Shown: positions 11,165 through 13,305 of the stretch, in pieces
Numbering within the stretch: position 1 is the stretch's first letter
Layout of the letters: each line of letters starts with the position of its first letter
Origin: JBEIVB01 sp040374085
GTDB lineage: Bacteria > Bacteroidota > Bacteroidia > UBA4408
Direction: 5' to 3'
Assembly (NCBI GenBank): GCA_040374085.1
Contig: JBEIVB010000070.1
Location: 1-13,305 of the forward strand
DNA length: 13,305 nucleotides
The notes under the pieces: generated by a model
The model's database searches: none
Told to the model about the DNA's origin: nothing
The model's input: the letters and a program-made list of their open reading frames with translations, nothing else
Program-made: the position numbers and the translations under genes

Positions 11165-13305
11165 ATGTCGTTGGCCCAAATTCGAGTTCCGTTCCTTCTC
11201 CTTTTCTTTTTTATTGCCGGAGCCCACTGCGTGGAGGCACAAGACAAGTTTACGGTGAGCGGCTATGTGAAAGAGGCCGAGACCGGTGAGAGTTTTATAG
11301 GAGCAAGCATATTCAATCAGGCCAACACGGCACAAGCTGCCAGCACCAACACCTACGGATTTTACAGCCTTTCTTTAATACCCGGCAACTACACCCTGGT
11401 ATTCCGAGCCTTGGGAAGGGTTGATGAGGTTCGACAGATAACCCTCAAAGCAGACCAAAACATCTCCGTAGAACTTCGCAAAAAAGTCATTGAAAAATCG
11501 GGTGTAACCATTACCGCTGAGCGCTCTAACGCCCAGATAGAGAACACCGAGATGGGCCGAGTATCCTTAGCCGTAGATAAAATTAAAACCCTTCCGGCCT
11601 TTATGGGCGAGGTGGATGTATTAAAGGTTTTGCAGCTTACGCCCGGAGTAAAAAACTCGGGCGATGGCAATGCGGGCTTGTACGTGCGCGGCGGAGGGCC
11701 CGATCAAAACCTCATCTTATTGGACGGAGCCCAGGTGTACAACCCTTTTCACTTGTTGGGATTCTTCTCTTTGTTCAATGAAAATTCGGTTAACAACCTC
11801 GAACTAATAAAAGGCGGTATGCCGGCAAACTATGGTGGTCGATTGGCATCTGTGCTCGACGTAACCATGCGCGAAGGCAACCTAAAAAAGTGGAAAGTAG
11901 ATGGTGGCTTGGGGCTTATCTCTTCGAGGCTTACCATACAAGGCCCCCTAAAAAAAGACACCAGCTCCATCATCTTTTCTGCCCGCAGAAGCTATGCCGA
12001 TGTGGTGGCCAGGCCCCTGCTCAACAACATTGAACGGGCCAAGCCCTTCCGCAATTCGGGCATCTACTTCTACGACCTCAACCTAAAACTAAACTACCGC
12101 ATCTCCGACAAAGATCGCTTATTCTTGAGCGGATATTTTGGGCGCGACAAATTCATTTACAACAACCAGCGCACCGGATTTACCGTGGAGATGCCCTGGG
12201 GCAATGCCATAGCCACGGCACGCTGGAACCACCTCTTCAGCCGCAAACTCTTTATGAATACGGCGGTCATCTTCACCGACTTCAGTTTTGAGTTTGCAGG
12301 AAAACAACAAGATTTCGATGCGCGTTTGTACAGCGGCATCCGCGACTGGAACCTGAAAGTGGATTTGGATTATTACCCCAACATCTTACATCGTGTAAAA
12401 TTCGGTGGGCTCTACACCTACCACCGCTTTACCCCTTTCAACACCTCGGCACAGCAAGGAGAAGTGAAATTTGACTTCGGTGCGCCGGTTCGTCTATTCG
12501 CGCATGAAGTGGGCCTCTATGCCCAAGATGAATTCGATTTGGGCGACCGTCTTCGCATCAACGCCGGCCTTCGCTACAGCATGTTTCAGCACGTTGGGCC
12601 CTTTGACCGGTACATAAAAGACGGCAACGACATCACCGTTGATACCGCCCGCTATGCAAACGGACAAAACATCAAAACCTACCATGGGCTTGAACCGCGT
12701 TTGTCTGTTCGTTTTGCTTTGGGCGAACACAACAGCATAAAAGCCTCCTACACCCGCAACTACCAATACCTGCACCTGGCATCGCTGAGCACCTTAGCCT
12801 TGCCTACCGACCTTTGGATACCCAGCACCTCCATCATACGCCCACAGCGTTCCGACCAAGTGAGTGCGGGTTACTTCCACAACTTCTTCAACGACATGTT
12901 TGAAACCTCTGTTGAAGTGTATTACAAAGACATGCGCAACCAGGTGGAATTCAAAGAAGGCTACCTGCCCGAGAACAGCGTAAAAGACAACAACGACTAC
13001 GCCTTCACCTTCGGGCGTGGCGAGGCTTACGGAGTGGAGTTTTTCATAAAGAAAAAGTATGGCAAGCTCGACGGTTGGATTGGATACACCTGGTCTAAAA
13101 CCCTGCGCACCTTTCCCGAGCTCAACCAGGGCATGACCTATTACGCGCCCTACGACCGTCGCCACGATGGGTCGTTGGTATTGTCTTATCATGCATCCAG
13201 CAAATGGACCTTCGGATTGGTGTTTGTGTTTGCCACCGGGCGGCCCATAACCTTGCCCGAACAGCGCTACATTCTGGAAAACCGCATTGCCAACCAATAT
13301 GGCCC
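11165..13305 (+). CDS. TonB-dependent outer-membrane receptor, carboxypeptidase-regulatory-like N-terminus (incomplete at right edge)
   Basis: The frame is open from the ATG at 11165 to the window edge, giving 713 codons without the end. Residues 1-25 form a Sec signal peptide (FLLLFFFIAGAHC, likely cut at EA-QD). Residues about 29-108 are a carboxypeptidase-regulatory-like beta-sandwich (VSGYVKEAETGESFIGASI, YGFYSLSLIPGNYTL). The plug domain covers about 125-225, with LKVLQLTPGVK, YVRGGGPDQNLILLDG (173-188) and the closing GGRLASVLDV. The rest is beta-barrel, with alternating aromatic strands. Such receptors import substrates across the outer membrane using TonB energy. The short N-terminus and lack of a SusC-type signature suggest a non-SusC receptor; any SusD partner would lie outside. 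It follows kmo by 34 bases with no promoter visible, so co-transcription is likely. Its ligand is unknown. Confidence 0.93.
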   Translation, partial: MSLAQIRVPFLLLFFFIAGAHCVEAQDKFTVSGYVKEAETGESFIGASIFNQANTAQAASTNTYGFYSLSLIPGNYTLVFRALGRVDEVRQITLKADQNISVELRKKVIEKSGVTITAERSNAQIENTEMGRVSLAVDKIKTLPAFMGEVDVLKVLQLTPGVKNSGDGNAGLYVRGGGPDQNLILLDGAQVYNPFHLLGFFSLFNENSVNNLELIKGGMPANYGGRLASVLDVTMREGNLKKWKVDGGLGLISSRLTIQGPLKKDTSSIIFSARRSYADVVARPLLNNIERAKPFRNSGIYFYDLNLKLNYRISDKDRLFLSGYFGRDKFIYNNQRTGFTVEMPWGNAIATARWNHLFSRKLFMNTAVIFTDFSFEFAGKQQDFDARLYSGIRDWNLKVDLDYYPNILHRVKFGGLYTYHRFTPFNTSAQQGEVKFDFGAPVRLFAHEVGLYAQDEFDLGDRLRINAGLRYSMFQHVGPFDRYIKDGNDITVDTARYANGQNIKTYHGLEPRLSVRFALGEHNSIKASYTRNYQYLHLASLSTLALPTDLWIPSTSIIRPQRSDQVSAGYFHNFFNDMFETSVEVYYKDMRNQVEFKEGYLPENSVKDNNDYAFTFGRGEAYGVEFFIKKKYGKLDGWIGYTWSKTLRTFPELNQGMTYYAPYDRRHDGSLVLSYHASSKWTFGLVFVFATGRPITLPEQRYILENRIANQYG

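Noticed and set aside
11165..11239. Lipoprotein signal in the TonB receptor leader (Cys22)
   Set aside because: The residue before the cysteine is His, which does not fit a lipobox; an ordinary Sec signal peptide fits better.
12794..13297. 167-codon open frame on the minus strand near the right edge
   Set aside because: Opposite the TonB receptor barrel, whose frame is continuous and family-like; the antisense translation has no recognisable domain.

Overview
The window reads as a chromosomal segment of a Bacteroidota member. Three things support this: a six-domain ribosomal protein S1 of Bacteroidota type, a TonB-dependent receptor with an N-terminal carboxypeptidase-regulatory-like domain, and promoters of the TAnnTTTG type with almost no Shine-Dalgarno sequences. 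Base composition looks roughly balanced by eye. A flavobacterial lineage is plausible, but I cannot place it further. Most of the window is housekeeping or metabolic DNA. I see no tRNA, rRNA, CRISPR array, insertion sequence or prophage.

Layout. At the left edge, on the minus strand, hemE (uroporphyrinogen decarboxylase) is followed by the first ~46 codons of a UMF1-type MFS transporter, whose start codon overlaps the hemE stop and which runs off the window. Divergent from hemE is rpsA (ribosomal protein S1), closed by a strong intrinsic terminator at 3171-3209. Next comes a single-gene voltage-gated K+ channel (3282-3983). A two-gene HEPN/minimal-nucleotidyltransferase module follows (4168-4882), with an 11-bp gene overlap and intact RX4HXY and GSX10DXD motifs; it resembles the HepT/MntA (type VII) toxin-antitoxin pair. 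A DEAD-box RNA helicase with a DbpA-type C-terminal domain and an EGGRS repeat tail (5091-6881) meets a convergent histidine-rich polytopic membrane protein of unknown function (6872-7900, minus) with a 10-bp overlap. An HNH-nuclease-like protein lacking the usual zinc-site cysteines (8038-8754) converges on a four-helix membrane protein (8805-9287, minus).

The right end is a probable plus-strand operon: a single-domain rhodanese (9450-9767), kynurenine 3-monooxygenase (9781-11130), and a TonB-dependent outer-membrane receptor (11165 to the right edge, incomplete). Gaps of 13 and 34 bases and the lack of a visible promoter or terminator between them suggest co-transcription.

The best candidate for a defence or stress system is the HEPN/MNT pair. 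The most unusual regulatory theme is how close several TAnnTTTG boxes lie to their start codons (K+ channel, helicase, perhaps hemE), which implies very short or leaderless mRNAs. I found no clear evidence of a wholly new system.
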